DNA from: Pseudomonas eucalypticola
Lineage (GTDB): Bacteria > Pseudomonadota > Gammaproteobacteria > Pseudomonadales > Pseudomonadaceae
Assembly (NCBI RefSeq): GCF_013374995.1
Contig: NZ_CP056030.1
Location: forward strand, 1,458,501 to 1,522,500
Reading direction: 5' to 3'
Length of the DNA stretch: 64,000 nucleotides
Shown here: piece after piece, positions 21,461-30,786 of the stretch
Numbering within the stretch: the first letter of the stretch is position 1
How the letters are laid out: each line of letters starts with the position of its first letter
Program-made: the position numbers and the translations under genes
Notes under the pieces: model-generated
What the model saw: only the letters and a program-made list of their open reading frames with translations
Told to the model about the DNA's origin: nothing
The model's database searches: none

Positions 21461-23569
21461 ATGATCAAGACCTTGCACCACCGCGCGTGTCACCTCTGCG
21501 AGGCCATTTGCGGCCTCGCTATCGAGACCCAGGCCGACGAGGCGGGGCACCCGACCATTACCTCGATCAAGGGCGACCCCCTGGACACCTTCAGTCGCGG
21601 CCACATCTGCCCCAAGGCCGTGGCCCTGCAGGATATCCAGAACGACCCGGACCGTCTGCGCCAGCCCATGCGTCGCGTGGGCAACGACTGGCAGGCGATC
21701 GGCTGGCAAGAAGCCTTTGACGAGGTGGCACGGCGCCTGTGGGCCATTCAGCAGCGCCACGGCCAGAATGCCGTGGCCATCTATCAAGGCAACCCCAGTG
21801 TGCACAACTACGGCTTGATGACCCACGGTAATTACTTCCTGGGCCTGCTCAAGACCCGTAATCGCTTTTCGGCGACGTCGGTGGACCAGTTGCCCCACCA
21901 CCTTTCAAGCTACCTGATGTATGGCCATGGCTTGCTGCTGCCCATCCCCGACATCGACCACACCGACTTCATGCTGATACTGGGCGGCAACCCCTTGGCC
22001 TCCAATGGCAGCATCATGACCGTGCCAGATGTGGAAAAACGCCTGAAAGCCATTCAGGCGCGGGGTGGCAAGTTTGTGGTGGTGGACCCGCGCCGCAGCG
22101 AAACCGCGGCCATGGCCGACCAGCACCTGTTCATACGCCCGGGCGGCGACGCGGCCTTGCTCCTGGGAATGCTCAACACCCTGTTCGAAGAAGGACTGGG
22201 GCGCGACAGCGGGCTGCCGGTGGCCGGGCTGGCCGAGGTACGCGACGCTGTCGCAGGGTTCAGTGCCGAGGCCATGAGCCCCCGCTGTGGCGTACCGGCC
22301 CAGGTCATTCGCCAATTGGCCCGGGACTTCGCCGCGGCCGACAAGGCGGTGTGCTATGGCCGCATGGGCGTGTCCACCCAAGCGTTTGGCACCCTGTGCC
22401 ACTGGCTGGTGCAGTTGATCAACCTGGTCACCGGCAACCTTGACCGGGTCGGTGGGGCGCTGTGCACGACCCCAGCGGTAGACCTGGTGGCCAGTACCGC
22501 CGGCGGTCACTTCAATGCGTGGCAAAGCCGGGTGTCCGGGTTGCCGGAATACGGTGGCGAGTTACCCGTGTCGGCCCTGGCCGAGGAAATGCTGGTAGAA
22601 GGCGACGGTCAGGTGCGGGCGCTGATTACCGTGGCAGGCAACCCGGTGCTGTCCACCCCCAATGGCCGACAGCTGGAGCAGGCCCTCGACGGGCTGGAAT
22701 TCATGCTCAGCATCGACCTGTACATCAACGAAACCACGCGCTATGCCGACCTGATTTTGCCGTCGACTTCGGCGCTGGAAAACGACCACTACGACACCAC
22801 TTTCAACCTGTTCGCGGTGCGCAATGTCAGCCGCTTCAACCGCGCCATCCTGCCGCGGCCCGAGGGCGCGCTGCACGATTGGGAGATCTTCGTCGGCCTG
22901 GCCCGGGCGTTCGCCGCCGTGGCTGGCAAGGAATTGAAGCCGACCCTGCCGCCTGCGCAAATGATCGAGCGTGGCCTGCGCGCCGGGCCCTGGGGGGAGG
23001 GCAGCGCGGTGGGGTTGTCGCTGGCGAAGCTCGCTGCGCACCCCCATGGTATCGACCTGGGCCCGTTGCAGCCCAACCTGGCCGCACGGCTCAAGACCCC
23101 TGGCCAGTGCATTCAGGCCGCGCCACCGTTGCTGATGGCCGACCTGCAACGGTTTGCCGGGCAGGCGCCACCGGCCCCCGATGAGCTGGTGATGGTGGGG
23201 CGCCGGCATGTACGCAGCAACAATTCGTGGATGCACAACTATCACCGCCTGGTGAAGGGCAAGCCCCGCCACCAGTTGCTGATGCACCCCGATGACCTGG
23301 CCAGCCGTGGCCTGCTGGACGGCCAGCAAGTCAGAGTGACGTCGCGGGTTGGCAGTATCGAGGTGCAAGTGCTGGGCAGCAGCGACATGATGCCGGGGGT
23401 GGTGAGCCTGCCTCACGGTTTCGGCCACGGGCGCCGCGGGGTGCACCTGGCCATCGCCCAGGCTCAGGCGGGGGCCAGCGCCAACGACCTCACGGACGAG
23501 CGGTTGCTGGATCGGCTGTCGGGCAATGCGGCGCTCAACGGCGTCCCGGTGCGCGTCGTCGCGGCCTGA
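21461..23569 (+). CDS. Molybdopterin oxidoreductase, DMSO reductase family
   Basis: Protein of 702 aa. The N-terminal [4Fe-4S] motif uses Cys10, Cys13, Cys17 and Cys50 (CHLCEAIC...GHICPKA). Mo-bis-MGD binding segments follow, and the C-terminal molydopterin-dinucleotide domain includes NPVLSTPNGRQLE earlier and VTSRVGSIEV near the end. No twin-arginine signal, so it is cytoplasmic, close in type to formate dehydrogenase or assimilatory nitrate reductase catalytic subunits. No electron-transfer subunit gene is adjacent, so the substrate is unknown. Confidence 0.88.
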   Translation: MIKTLHHRACHLCEAICGLAIETQADEAGHPTITSIKGDPLDTFSRGHICPKAVALQDIQNDPDRLRQPMRRVGNDWQAIGWQEAFDEVARRLWAIQQRHGQNAVAIYQGNPSVHNYGLMTHGNYFLGLLKTRNRFSATSVDQLPHHLSSYLMYGHGLLLPIPDIDHTDFMLILGGNPLASNGSIMTVPDVEKRLKAIQARGGKFVVVDPRRSETAAMADQHLFIRPGGDAALLLGMLNTLFEEGLGRDSGLPVAGLAEVRDAVAGFSAEAMSPRCGVPAQVIRQLARDFAAADKAVCYGRMGVSTQAFGTLCHWLVQLINLVTGNLDRVGGALCTTPAVDLVASTAGGHFNAWQSRVSGLPEYGGELPVSALAEEMLVEGDGQVRALITVAGNPVLSTPNGRQLEQALDGLEFMLSIDLYINETTRYADLILPSTSALENDHYDTTFNLFAVRNVSRFNRAILPRPEGALHDWEIFVGLARAFAAVAGKELKPTLPPAQMIERGLRAGPWGEGSAVGLSLAKLAAHPHGIDLGPLQPNLAARLKTPGQCIQAAPPLLMADLQRFAGQAPPAPDELVMVGRRHVRSNNSWMHNYHRLVKGKPRHQLLMHPDDLASRGLLDGQQVRVTSRVGSIEVQVLGSSDMMPGVVSLPHGFGHGRRGVHLAIAQAQAGASANDLTDERLLDRLSGNAALNGVPVRVVAA

Positions 23570-23683
23570 GCCGGTTGCGCACGCGGCGCGCGCCGCGACA
23601 GAGGCCGAGCGCAGCGCTCGGGTTTCCGTTACAATGCGTCACCGTGTCGACCTATGAGTCGGAAAGCTAAGCCGAGGTGCTCC

Positions 23684-24022
23684 ATGGATATCATCGAAAC
23701 GATTAAAGAGCAGATTGCCAACAACACCATTCTGCTTTACATGAAAGGTTCGCCGAACGCCCCGCAGTGCGGCTTCTCGTCGAAGGCGTCGCAATGCGTG
23801 ATGCAGTGCGGCGAGAAATTCGCGTATGTGGATATCCTGCAGAACCCGGAAATCCGCGCCAACCTGCCGAAATACGCCAACTGGCCGACCTTCCCGCAGC
23901 TGTGGGTGGCCGGTGAGCTGGTCGGCGGCAGCGATATCGTGGCTGAAATGTTCGCCAACGGTGAGCTGCAGACGCTGATCAAGGCGGCTGCCGAGAAGGC
24001 CAAGGCCGGCGAGAACGCCTGA
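23684..24022 (+). CDS. grxD: Monothiol glutaredoxin GrxD
   Basis: Protein of 112 aa. The active site CGFS is at 29-32, diagnostic for class II monothiol glutaredoxins that carry and deliver [2Fe-2S] clusters with glutathione. WPTFPQLWVAGELVGGSDI holds the cis-Pro and glutathione-binding residues. ATG 23684 follows GAGGTG by 5 nt; upstream codons from 23654 are not family-like. A strong terminator follows. Confidence 0.95.
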   Translation: MDIIETIKEQIANNTILLYMKGSPNAPQCGFSSKASQCVMQCGEKFAYVDILQNPEIRANLPKYANWPTFPQLWVAGELVGGSDIVAEMFANGELQTLIKAAAEKAKAGENA

Positions 24023-24039
24023 TTGCCCTGAGGCTTGAA

Positions 24040-24075
24040 AAAAAGCCCCGCTGTCGTGAGACAGCGGGGCTTTTT
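24040..24075. terminator. Rho-independent terminator after grxD
   Basis: Arms GCCCCGCTGTC / GACAGCGGGGC with a GTGA loop, a 5' A run and a 3' T run. It can work in both directions, between grxD and the convergent DUF3108 gene. Confidence 0.92.
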
Positions 24076-24116
24076 GTTGGACGCGCGGGGGCTGGCATGC
24101 CAGCGCCCTTGCGCGG

Positions 24117-24827
24117 TCAGCTGCCTTTCACGGTACGGCCGTCAACCGTGCCATCCTGCAGCATGATGTTGTATTCCTTGCCGTCAGTTTCTACCTGTTG
24201 CAGGCGAACCAGCAGGTAGTCCCAGTCCTTGGCGAACCACAGCACGGTGGTGCGCTTGTTCTGCGTGGGGTCACGCACGCGCTCTACCTTGATGGCCTCG
24301 ACCTGGCCGGCCTTGGTATCGACTTTCTCGGTACCCAGCACGCGGAAGTCGTAGGTGTCGACGTCGTCGCCGTCCACCACCTGGTAGCTCATGCTCTTCT
24401 TGCCGGCGGCCACATCACGCTGCAGCACCAGCTGGTAGGTCGACTTGTCGACCATGCCGCGGTTCAGCGCGACCTTGACCGCATCGCCACGGTCGGTGCC
24501 GGTGACCACTTTCTGCGACCAGTCGAAATCCAGGTCGGTTTTCTTCGGCTTGCCGAGGCCACCACGTTCGAAGTGGTAGGTCTTGGGCAGCAAGGTGTCC
24601 TTGTCGACGGTGAGGGTGCTTTCCTCGGTGAGGCTGGCAATCATCATCGACGCCTTGAAGCTCAGGGTCCAGGTGTCATTGGCACCCTTTTCCAGGCTGC
24701 GCGAAGCGGTGCCGCTCATGGGCAACTGTTTCCAGTCGGCGGTGTAGCTGGCGGTGAAAGGCTTGAGTTCGGCGGCGTGGACCGGCAAAGCCAGCAACGC
24801 AGCGCAGAACAGCAGGGCACGACGCAT
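24117..24827 (-). CDS. DUF3108 exported protein
   Basis: Protein of 236 aa with a signal peptide (MRRALLFCAALLALPVHA) and a beta-rich body typical of DUF3108 (FTASYTADWKQLPMSG, and LWFAKDWDYLLVRL near the end). Function is unknown; the family is periplasmic. It lies 8 bp downstream of purN on the same strand, so it probably reads through from purMN. Confidence 0.85.
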   Translation of the reverse strand: MRRALLFCAALLALPVHAAELKPFTASYTADWKQLPMSGTASRSLEKGANDTWTLSFKASMMIASLTEESTLTVDKDTLLPKTYHFERGGLGKPKKTDLDFDWSQKVVTGTDRGDAVKVALNRGMVDKSTYQLVLQRDVAAGKKSMSYQVVDGDDVDTYDFRVLGTEKVDTKAGQVEAIKVERVRDPTQNKRTTVLWFAKDWDYLLVRLQQVETDGKEYNIMLQDGTVDGRTVKGS

Positions 24828-24835
24828 AAAATCTC

Positions 24836-25504
24836 CTAGGGTCGAATCAAGTGACCGCTGGCCCCGAGGGCCTGACCGTCCAATAATGCACCGCTGGCGC
24901 CCAGACGCAAGCGGCCTTCGGCGAACCAGCGCACGGCCAACGGGTAGATCTGGTGCTCCTGGGCATGAACCCGGTGCGCCAGGGTCGCCGGCGTATCGTC
25001 CAACTGTATCGGGATTACTGCCTGTACGACCAGTGGTCCGCCATCGAGTTCCTCGGTGACGAAATGCACGCTGCAGCCGTGCTCGGTGTCACCGGCCTCG
25101 ATGGCGCGCTGGTGGGTGTGCAGGCCTTTGTACCGGGGCAGCAGGGAAGGATGGATATTCAGCAGGCGCCCCTGGTAGTGGCGCACGAAGTCGCCGCTGA
25201 GGATGCGCATGAAGCCGGCCAGCACCACCAGGTCGGGGGTGTAGCCATCGATCAATTCGACCAGCGCGGCGTCGAAGGCTTCGCGGCCTTCGAACGCCTT
25301 GTGGTCCAGCACGGCGGTAGGGATACCGGCGTGGCGGGCGCGTTCCAGGCCGTAGGCATCGGCGCGGTTGGAGATCACCGCGCAGATGCGCGCCGGGTTT
25401 GCCCCGGCGGCCTGGTTCACGCTATCGATCAGGGCCTGCAGGTTGCTGCCGGTGCCGGACAACAGCACCACTACGTTACAGCGTGCGGGCGTCTGGTCGT
25501 GCAT
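24836..25504 (-). CDS. purN: Phosphoribosylglycinamide formyltransferase PurN
   Basis: Enzyme of 222 aa transferring formyl from 10-formyl-THF to GAR, third step of purine synthesis. Phosphate loop VVLLSGTGSNLQAL at about 10-23; catalytic region LLNIHPSLLPRYKGLHTH and the Asp in FVTEELDGGP are intact. The start ATG shares its A with the purM stop (TGATG), showing translational coupling. Confidence 0.96.
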   Translation of the reverse strand: MHDQTPARCNVVVLLSGTGSNLQALIDSVNQAAGANPARICAVISNRADAYGLERARHAGIPTAVLDHKAFEGREAFDAALVELIDGYTPDLVVLAGFMRILSGDFVRHYQGRLLNIHPSLLPRYKGLHTHQRAIEAGDTEHGCSVHFVTEELDGGPLVVQAVIPIQLDDTPATLAHRVHAQEHQIYPLAVRWFAEGRLRLGASGALLDGQALGASGHLIRP

Positions 25505-26562
25505 CAATGTGCCTTGAGGTTCTTCAGCTCGACCTGGGCGGCGCCTTCGGCGGCCACGCCGATCTGCCCGATGACCCATGGCTGTTCGCCCGCGTCACGC
25601 AGGGTCTTCAGGGCTACGTCGACGTGTTCCTGGGCCACGCAGATGACCATGCCAACGCCGCAGTTCAGCACGCGGTGCATTTCGTGCTCGTCCACGTTGC
25701 CTTTTTCCTGCAGCCAGTCGAAGACCGCCGGGCGCTGCCAGCTGGCCACGTCGACCACCGCCTGGGCGCCTTTTGGCAGCACGCGCGGGATGTTGTCCAG
25801 CAGGCCGCCACCGGTGATGTGGGCCATGGCCTTGACGGCGCCGGTGTCCTTGATCAGCTTGAGCAGCGGCTTGACGTAGATGCGGGTCGGGGCCATCAGC
25901 AGGTCGGTCAGTGGCTGGCCGTCGAGCTGGGTGTTTTCGATGTCGGCGCCGGACACTTCGATGATCTTGCGGATCAGCGAGTAGCCATTGGAGTGCGGGC
26001 CGGACGATGGCAAGGCCAGCAGGGCGTCGCCCGCGGCCACCTTGGAACCGTCGATGATTTCGGCTTTCTCCACCACGCCTACGCAGAAGCCGGCCAGGTC
26101 GTAGTCTTCGCCCTCGTACATGCCTGGCATTTCAGCGGTTTCACCGCCTACCAGCGAGCAGCCCGACAGTTCGCAACCGGCGCCGATGCCGGTGACCACC
26201 TGGGCGGCGGTGTCGACGTTGAGCTTGCCGGTGGCGTAGTAGTCCAGGAAGAACAGCGGCTCGGCGCCGCAGACCACCAGGTCGTTCACGCACATGGCCA
26301 CCAGGTCGATGCCGATGCTGTCGTGCTTGTTCAGGTTCAGCGCCAGGCGCAGCTTGGTGCCCACGCCGTCGGTACCCGACACCAGGACAGGCTGCTTGTA
26401 GCCGGCCGGGATTTCACAGAGGGCGCCAAAACCGCCCAGGCCGCCCATGACTTCAGGACGCGCAGTACGCTTGGCGACGCTCTTGATGCGTTCGACCAAT
26501 GCTTCACCGGCGTCGATGTCTACACCGGCGTCCTTGTAGCTCAGGGAGGGTTGCTTGCTCAT
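25504..26562 (-). CDS. purM: Phosphoribosylformylglycinamidine cyclo-ligase PurM
   Basis: AIR synthetase of 352 aa, fifth step of purine synthesis, ATP-dependent ring closure of [16 protein letters not shown] at the N-terminus and GTDGVGTKL (ATP site) are signatures; [13 protein letters not shown] marks the C-terminal domain. ATG 26562 is chosen because it opens the family N-terminus [13 protein letters not shown]. First gene of purMN. Confidence 0.96.
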   Translation of the reverse strand: MSKQPSLSYKDAGVDIDAGEALVERIKSVAKRTARPEVMGGLGGFGALCEIPAGYKQPVLVSGTDGVGTKLRLALNLNKHDSIGIDLVAMCVNDLVVCGAEPLFFLDYYATGKLNVDTAAQVVTGIGAGCELSGCSLVGGETAEMPGMYEGEDYDLAGFCVGVVEKAEIIDGSKVAAGDALLALPSSGPHSNGYSLIRKIIEVSGADIENTQLDGQPLTDLLMAPTRIYVKPLLKLIKDTGAVKAMAHITGGGLLDNIPRVLPKGAQAVVDVASWQRPAVFDWLQEKGNVDEHEMHRVLNCGVGMVICVAQEHVDVALKTLRDAGEQPWVIGQIGVAAEGAAQVELKNLKAH

Positions 26563-26873
26563 GATCCAGGCCTTTAGAGGGAGGGATTCGAAAAATCGAC
26601 CAGGCGCGATGGGCTGCCCGGAAACACCGTTGCCGGGTATTTCCAATCGGCCAACCGTCGTTGGTCTGCGAAGGCGCGCGATTTTATCAGGCTTGCCCTT
26701 GTGCGGCCATCCTCAGGCCGACGGGCAGGGCCAAAATTAATGCAGCAACCGCGCGTGCACGCCCGACAGGCTATAGTAGGCCCATTACGAAAACTTCAAT
26801 GGGCGGCGTGAATGTTTTGGCCGAAACTGTGGTCACAAGCCTCAGTCCGCTTATTGTTCGTCGGGAATCCTTC
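26563..26873. other. Divergent intergenic region purM / DUF2066 gene
   Basis: No gene seen. A good -10 (TATAGT, 26772-26777) faces the DUF2066 gene but its -35 is not close to consensus. I see no purine repressor site that I would defend. Confidence 0.4.
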
Positions 26874-27926
26874 ATGCGTTTGTCTCATTACCTGTTAGTC
26901 GGCTGCCTGTCGGCCGTTGCGTTGGCCGCTCATGCCGAAACCATCAACAACCTGTACCAGGTTCGCGAGACCGTGAGCGGGCAGACGCCAGAAGAGCGCG
27001 ACGCCGCCACCCAGCGCGCGCTGGACACCCTAGTGCTGCGCCTGACCGGCGACCCCAAGGCCCCGAGCGCCGGTGGCCTGGCCGCCGTGCGCAAGGACCC
27101 GCAGCAGATCATCAGCCAATACGGCTTCGAAGCCGGCCCGCCGGAAAACCTGCGGGTAGACTTCGATCCGGCCAGCACTGACAAGATGCTGCGCCAGGCT
27201 GGCCTGTCCAGCTGGGGCAACAACCGCCCGGCGTTGCTGGCCTGGTGGCTGAACGAAGGCACCGAGGGCGCCAACCTGGTCGGCGACGGGCAGCCTAGCG
27301 CCGAGCCGGTGCGCCGCGCCGCCCAGCATCGTGGCCTGCCCGTTCGCCTGCCGTTGGCCGACCTGGGCGAACAGGCCCTCGGCACCGCCAAGACCCTGGA
27401 TGGCACCGACCCTACCGCACTGCGCACCGCCTCCGAGCGCTACGGCGCCGATGGCCTGCTGGCCGTGCATGCCAAGCAGGATGGCGGCAAATGGACCGCC
27501 CAATGGCACCTGTACCTGGGCGACCGTCCCGAGCAGGGCAAGGTCGAGGGCGCCGACCAGGCCGCCGTGGCCGATGCCGTGCTGCTGGCCGTCAGCGAGC
27601 GCCTGGCGCCACGCTATGTGGTCAAGTCCACCGGCGCCACTGGCGACATGACGCTGCAGGTCGAAGGCATGACCCTGGAGCATTACGCCGCTCTCGGCCG
27701 ACTGCTGGAGCCTTTCGGTGGCCAGCTGAAATCCGTCGATGGCGACAAGGTGATCTACAAGGTGTCTGGCAGCAGCGACCAGCTGCGCGCGCAATTGGCC
27801 CTGGGCAAACTCAGCGAATTGCCACCCGAGGCAGCCCCGGTCGTCGCGACCCAGCCCGTCGTGCCTGGCGCCGCGCCGGCGGCACCGCAGCCTCAACCCT
27901 CCAGTGGCCTGCGTTTCCGCTGGTAG
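26874..27926 (+). CDS. DUF2066 exported protein
   Basis: Protein of 350 aa with signal peptide (MRLSHYLLVGCLSAVALAAHA). The start NLYQVRETVSGQTPEERDAA followed by LVLRLTGDP is typical of DUF2066. The end is a low-complexity Ala/Pro/Gln stretch before a short basic tail (SGLRFRW). The function is unknown. ATG 26874 is the only start giving the signal peptide. It is followed by the PerM gene, 99 bp away. Confidence 0.85.
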   Translation: MRLSHYLLVGCLSAVALAAHAETINNLYQVRETVSGQTPEERDAATQRALDTLVLRLTGDPKAPSAGGLAAVRKDPQQIISQYGFEAGPPENLRVDFDPASTDKMLRQAGLSSWGNNRPALLAWWLNEGTEGANLVGDGQPSAEPVRRAAQHRGLPVRLPLADLGEQALGTAKTLDGTDPTALRTASERYGADGLLAVHAKQDGGKWTAQWHLYLGDRPEQGKVEGADQAAVADAVLLAVSERLAPRYVVKSTGATGDMTLQVEGMTLEHYAALGRLLEPFGGQLKSVDGDKVIYKVSGSSDQLRAQLALGKLSELPPEAAPVVATQPVVPGAAPAAPQPQPSSGLRFRW

Positions 27927-28025
27927 GGCTGAAGGTAGCTTCAGGTTTCACGCTGCAAGCGGCCTGTAAAGGCTGAAAGCCGGATACAGCGCTTGCAGCG
28001 GCCCCCTCTATATATAGGTGTTTCG

Positions 28026-29099
28026 ATGACTGACATGCGTCGCTGGGTCTGGGCGGGGGCTTTGCTCCTGCTCTGTCTGTTCGTGTATTTCCTGCACCCC
28101 ATCCTTTCGCCCTTCCTGGTGGCGATGGTGCTGGCCTACATGGCCGACCCCCTGGTGGACCGCCTGGAAAAGCTGGGGCTGTCGCGCACCTGGGGTGTGA
28201 TCGTGGTGTTCGCGCTGTTCACCCTGGTGTTCATGATCGCCTTGCTGGTCCTGGTGCCGTTGCTGGCCAAGCAATTCGTGCGCCTTTATGAACTGGCCCC
28301 GCAAGTGCTGGACTGGTTGCAGCACGTGGCCATGCCCTGGGTGCAGGCCAAGCTCGGCCTGGCGGATGGCTTCTGGAAGTTCGACAAGATCAAGGCCGCC
28401 ATCAGCGAGCACATGGGGCAAACCACCGACATCGTCAGCATGGTACTGAGCCAGGCCACGGCGTCGAGCCTGGCGCTGATCGGTTGGCTGACCAACCTGG
28501 CGTTGATCCCGGTGGTGGGGTTCTACCTGCTGCGCGACTGGGACATCATGATGGCCAAGATCCGCAGCCTGCTGCCGCGCCACCGTGAGGGCAAGATCGT
28601 CGCCCTGGCCGGGGAGTGCCATGAAGTCCTGGGTGCGTTCGTGCGCGGGCAGTTGTTGGTGATGTTGGCGCTGGGCATCATCTATGCCGCCGGCCTGATG
28701 CTGGTGGGCGTGGAACTGGGCCTGTTGATCGGCCTGATGGCCGGGTTGGCCGCCATCGTCCCGTACATGGGGTTCATCACTGGCATCAGTGCAGCGATGA
28801 TCACCGGATTGTTCCAGTTCGGCGCCGACCCCTATCCGTTGATGGGCATCGCCGCGGTGTTCCTGGTGGGCCAGATGCTGGAAGGCATGGTGCTGACGCC
28901 CTTGCTGGTCGGCGACAAGATCGGCATGCACCCGGTGGCGGTCATTTTCGCCATTCTCGCCGGGGGCGAGCTGTTCGGCTTCGCCGGCGTGCTGCTGGCC
29001 TTGCCGGTGGCGGCGGTGATCATGGTGCTGTTGCGTCATGCCCATGATCTATATAAGGAATCGGATATCTACGGTGGCCAGGAAGACCCCGACCTGTAA
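28026..29099 (+). CDS. perM: AI-2E family transporter PerM
   Basis: Polytopic membrane protein of 357 aa, AI-2 exporter / PerM family, with about eight membrane segments and the central conserved region PVVGFYLLRDWD and MAGLAAIVPYMGF. Exact cargo is unproven for most members. AGGTG precedes ATG 28026. Same strand as the DUF2066 gene and hda. Confidence 0.88.
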   Translation: MTDMRRWVWAGALLLLCLFVYFLHPILSPFLVAMVLAYMADPLVDRLEKLGLSRTWGVIVVFALFTLVFMIALLVLVPLLAKQFVRLYELAPQVLDWLQHVAMPWVQAKLGLADGFWKFDKIKAAISEHMGQTTDIVSMVLSQATASSLALIGWLTNLALIPVVGFYLLRDWDIMMAKIRSLLPRHREGKIVALAGECHEVLGAFVRGQLLVMLALGIIYAAGLMLVGVELGLLIGLMAGLAAIVPYMGFITGISAAMITGLFQFGADPYPLMGIAAVFLVGQMLEGMVLTPLLVGDKIGMHPVAVIFAILAGGELFGFAGVLLALPVAAVIMVLLRHAHDLYKESDIYGGQEDPDL

Positions 29100-29247
29100 A
29101 CCCGAGGATCAGCTGCCGGGTGCAAAAATGATCGCAAACCTTTGATTTTGCTTGTGGTCTGTTGCATTGTGCGCCCGGCGTCACGGGTATAAACTTTGCT
29201 AACTTCACACAGAGGCCCCTTGCGGTTCGCCAGAACCGTCAGCCAGC

Positions 29248-29952
29248 ATGAAACCGATTCAGCTGCCCCTAGGTGTGCGTCTGCGTGATGACGCTACCTT
29301 CGTCAATTACTATCCAGGCGCCAATGCCGCTGCACTCGGCTACGTCGAGCGCCTGTGCGAAGCCGACGCTGGCTGGACCGAAAGCCTGATCTACCTGTGG
29401 GGCAAGCAGGGCGTGGGCCGTACCCATTTGCTGCAGGCGGCCTGCCTGCGCTTCGAGCAGATGGGCGAGCCGGCGGTGTACCTGCCGCTGGCGCAGTTGC
29501 TCGACCGCGGGGTGGAAATCCTCGACTACCTGGAGCAGTACGAGCTGGTGTGCCTGGACGACCTGCAAGTCATCGCCGGCAAGCCGGAGTGGGAAGAGGC
29601 CATGTTCCACCTGTTCAACCGCTTGCGCGACAGCGGCCGGCGCCTGCTGATCGCAGCCTCGCACTCGCCTCGCGAACTGGCGGTGAAGCTCCCGGACCTG
29701 AAATCGCGCCTGACCATGGCGCTGATCTTCCAGATGCGCCCCTTGTCCGACGAAGACAAGCTGCGTGCCTTGCAACTGCGCGCCTCGCGCCGTGGCCTGC
29801 ACCTCACCGATGAAGTCGGGCACTTCATCCTGACCCGGGGCACCCGCAGCATGAGCGCGTTGTTCGACCTGCTGGAGCGCCTGGACCAGGCCTCGCTGCA
29901 GGCCCAGCGCAAGCTGACCATTCCCTTCCTCAAGGAAACCCTGGGTTGGTAG
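29248..29952 (+). CDS. hda: DnaA regulatory inactivator Hda
   Basis: DnaA-like AAA+ protein of 234 aa that, bound to the sliding clamp, stimulates ATP hydrolysis by DnaA to prevent re-initiation. The clamp-binding motif QLPLGV is at 5-10, the P-loop region LWGKQGVGRTHLL is near 50-62, the Walker B-like LVCLDDLQ near 99-106, and SRLTMAL marks the sensor helix. DnaA's DNA-binding domain IV is absent, as expected. The stop overlaps the sirtuin start. Confidence 0.93.
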   Translation: MKPIQLPLGVRLRDDATFVNYYPGANAAALGYVERLCEADAGWTESLIYLWGKQGVGRTHLLQAACLRFEQMGEPAVYLPLAQLLDRGVEILDYLEQYELVCLDDLQVIAGKPEWEEAMFHLFNRLRDSGRRLLIAASHSPRELAVKLPDLKSRLTMALIFQMRPLSDEDKLRALQLRASRRGLHLTDEVGHFILTRGTRSMSALFDLLERLDQASLQAQRKLTIPFLKETLGW

Positions 29953-30719
29953 ACCCGCGGCTGCTGGCACGCGCCGGCGCCGCCCTGCGTGATGCCGAAC
30001 GCATTCTGGTCATTACCGGAGCGGGGTTGTCGGCCGACTCGGGGCTGCCAACGTACCGAGGGCTGGGTGGCCTCTACAACGGCGTGACCGCCGAAGGCTT
30101 GCCCATAGAGAAAGCATTGTCCGGGCCCATGCTGGAGCATGACCCGGCGTTGTGCTGGAAATACCTGGCGCAACTGGGGCGTGCCTGCCTGAGCGCCAAA
30201 CCCAACGCCGCCCACGAGGCTATCGCGCAATTGCAGCAGGCCAAGCCTGAGTGCTGGCTTTTGACCCAAAATATCGATGGATATCACCGCCAGGCCGGAA
30301 GTCCCGACGAACGGCTAATAGAAATTCACGGCCAATTGGCGCCACTCTTCTGTCGCTCGTGTGGCGCTGTAAGCGACGATTTGTCCCAAGTGCTGGGTGA
30401 ACCCCTTCCTCCACGCTGCAAAGGCTGTAATGGCGTTTTACGGCCACCGGTGGTGTTGTTCGAGGAAATGCTGCCCCAAGGGGCGATTGAGGCACTGTAT
30501 CGGCAGATGGGGAAGGGTTTCGACGCAGTACTGGTAATCGGCACCACGGCCAGCTTCCCCTATATCCATGCCCCCATCGTTGAAACCCGCGCCGCTGGCG
30601 GGTTTGCCATTGAGATCAACCCGTTGCGAGGCGGGCTTTCTGCCAGCATGGACGTGTTTTTTGAGAGCAGGGCGTTAGAAGTCATGCCGAAACTGCTGAG
30701 TCACATTTTTTTCGATTGA
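29946..30719 (+). CDS. SIR2-family NAD-dependent deacylase
   Basis: Sirtuin of 257 aa removing acyl groups from lysines with NAD. GAGLSADSG at 25-33, TQNID at 107-111, catalytic His128 and zinc cysteines 136, 139, 158 and 161 are intact. The only start upstream of the NAD motif is TTG 29946, which overlaps the hda stop; AAGGA lies about 10 nt upstream, so it is probably read by coupling. Codon use is less GC-rich than the neighbours (TTA, AGG, AAT appear), hinting at a separate origin. E. coli calls such a protein CobB, a name avoided here because of the B12 gene cobB. Confidence 0.9.
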   Translation: MVDPRLLARAGAALRDAERILVITGAGLSADSGLPTYRGLGGLYNGVTAEGLPIEKALSGPMLEHDPALCWKYLAQLGRACLSAKPNAAHEAIAQLQQAKPECWLLTQNIDGYHRQAGSPDERLIEIHGQLAPLFCRSCGAVSDDLSQVLGEPLPPRCKGCNGVLRPPVVLFEEMLPQGAIEALYRQMGKGFDAVLVIGTTASFPYIHAPIVETRAAGGFAIEINPLRGGLSASMDVFFESRALEVMPKLLSHIFFD

Positions 30720-30721
30720 AT

Positions 30722-30750
30722 TTGCAAATGGAATTGATAGAAGGCATAGT
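30722..30750 (+). promoter_or_regulatory. Candidate sigma-70 promoter of the NlpC/P60 gene
   Basis: TTGCAA (30722-30727) and CATAGT (30745-30750) are separated by 17 bp, giving a short leader before the first NlpC/P60 lipoprotein gene. Confidence 0.45.
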
Positions 30751-30786
30751 CGCGTCTTCTTAACTATCACAGACACGGTCGTGCCC

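Noticed and set aside
24087..24116. Second hairpin (CTGGCATGCCAG) beside the grxD terminator
   Set aside because: Short self-complementary stretch likely part of a degraded REP unit; no independent support as a regulatory site.
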